64,000 nucleotides of DNA from positions 959,001-1,023,000 of the forward strand of contig NZ_JAZHRU010000001.1 of NCBI RefSeq assembly GCF_036924525.1. Direction: 5' to 3'. Origin of the DNA: Bradyrhizobium sp. AZCC 1719. GTDB taxonomy: Bacteria; Pseudomonadota; Alphaproteobacteria; Rhizobiales; Xanthobacteraceae. A model generated the notes under the pieces. It was not told the origin of the DNA and made no database searches. It saw nothing but the letters and a program-made list of their open reading frames with translations. Position numbers and translations under genes: made by a program. The first letter of the stretch is position 1, and the number at the start of each line of letters is the position of its first letter. Positions 63,691 through 64,000 of the stretch are shown piece after piece.

Positions 63691-64000
63691 ATGTCGATTT
63701 GTAATGGGGAAGCCGTGACCGGAGCCGAACTGAAGAAACTTCGTCAGCATCTCGGTGAGGCCATCGGCCAGCCGCTGTCGGTGGCCGATATGGCCAAGCT
63801 CTGCGGGTTGCCGGCCGGGGATGGCGCCGACACCATCCGTAAATGGGAGGTCACCGGTCCGACCGGGCCGGTGGCGGAGCTGTTGCGCATTCTTGCGATG
63901 GCCAGCGACCACTACCCGATCCTCGAAATGTTCAACGTGTTCGACCGCCACGACGTGCCGGCGAAAGATCGCCCGGCGCGGCGGCAAGCCTTCCGCGAGC
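63691..64000 (+). CDS. HTH (XRE-like) protein, truncated by the right window edge
   Basis: About 103 codons are visible, open to the last base. Start ATG 63691, or GTG 63715 with GGGGA four bases upstream. The sequence TGAELKKLRQHLGEAIGQPL, then SVADMAKLCGLP and DTIRKWEVTGPTG, is a helix-turn-helix of the XRE class (query of a DNA-bound Lambda-type repressor). Following LRILAMASDHYPILEMFNVF shows a helical dimer part. Likely a transcription regulator; the C-terminus is missing. Confidence 0.65.
   Translation, partial: MSICNGEAVTGAELKKLRQHLGEAIGQPLSVADMAKLCGLPAGDGADTIRKWEVTGPTGPVAELLRILAMASDHYPILEMFNVFDRHDVPAKDRPARRQAFRE

Overview
The window is a GC-rich alphaproteobacterial chromosome segment, most likely from Bradyrhizobium or a close relative in the Nitrobacteraceae. 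The evidence is minCDE, an NdvA-type cyclic glucan exporter, a TrcR/DUF1013 cell-cycle protein, UPF0262 and DUF2948 genes, the order hisD / UPF0262 / phosphatase / maf / yacG / tRNA-Phe, a thrB-rnhA-ispH group, and several families of palindromic intergenic repeats of the kind common in that family. The genus call is inference from gene content and order; no database search was run.

Layout. 1-5.8 kb: 3' end of an acyl-CoA ligase; minCDE on the minus strand with a CtrA-like box upstream; a small membrane protein and an unusual substrate-binding protein. 5.8-12.1 kb: thioesterase, SDR and nitronate monooxygenase group, a YqaA/DedA-like protein, a HisE paralogue, a Tyr-rich secreted protein and an orphan NMT1-type binding protein. 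12.2-19 kb: glucan exporter, D,D-carboxypeptidase, long-chain acyl-CoA ligase, DUF924 and a peroxiredoxin. 19-28 kb: rnhA-thrB-ispH, trcR, small genes embedded in repeats, prpE, a TPR/LprI-like protein, a membrane protein and an SDR. 29-32 kb: TRAP-TAXI transporter, permease then binding protein. 32-41 kb: degenerate EAL protein, small secreted proteins, a possible lysozyme-fold protein, TctC-type binding protein, NUDIX, thioesterase, aldo/keto reductase, PilZ.

41-48.6 kb is the accessory stretch. It holds DUF892, DUF3606 and tautomerase genes, a TetR regulator with paired inverted repeats, CorA, a CHRD/RTX protein, a GST, a structured non-coding element (41.79-42.25 kb), and a 668-bp remnant bounded by near-identical 59-bp repeats that include the 3' end of tRNA-Phe.

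48.7-58.4 kb is core housekeeping on the minus strand (yacG, maf, LMW phosphatase, UPF0262, hisD, DUF2948, murA), then a hydrolase, a membrane protein and a cNMP-domain/thioredoxin-reductase-like fusion, ending at tRNA-Thr. 58.4-64 kb: a lower-GC putative PD-(D/E)XK nuclease next to tRNA-Thr, an HD-GYP protein divergent from a GH16-GH1 glucanase pair, and a truncated HTH gene at the right edge.

Connecting themes: fatty acid activation and turnover (three adenylate-forming CoA ligases, two thioesterases), beta-glucan handling (NdvA, GH16, GH1), cell division and wall growth (min, DacA, MurA, TrcR) and c-di-GMP-type signalling (EAL, PilZ, HD-GYP). No CRISPR array, rRNA, intact prophage or recognisable transposase was found.
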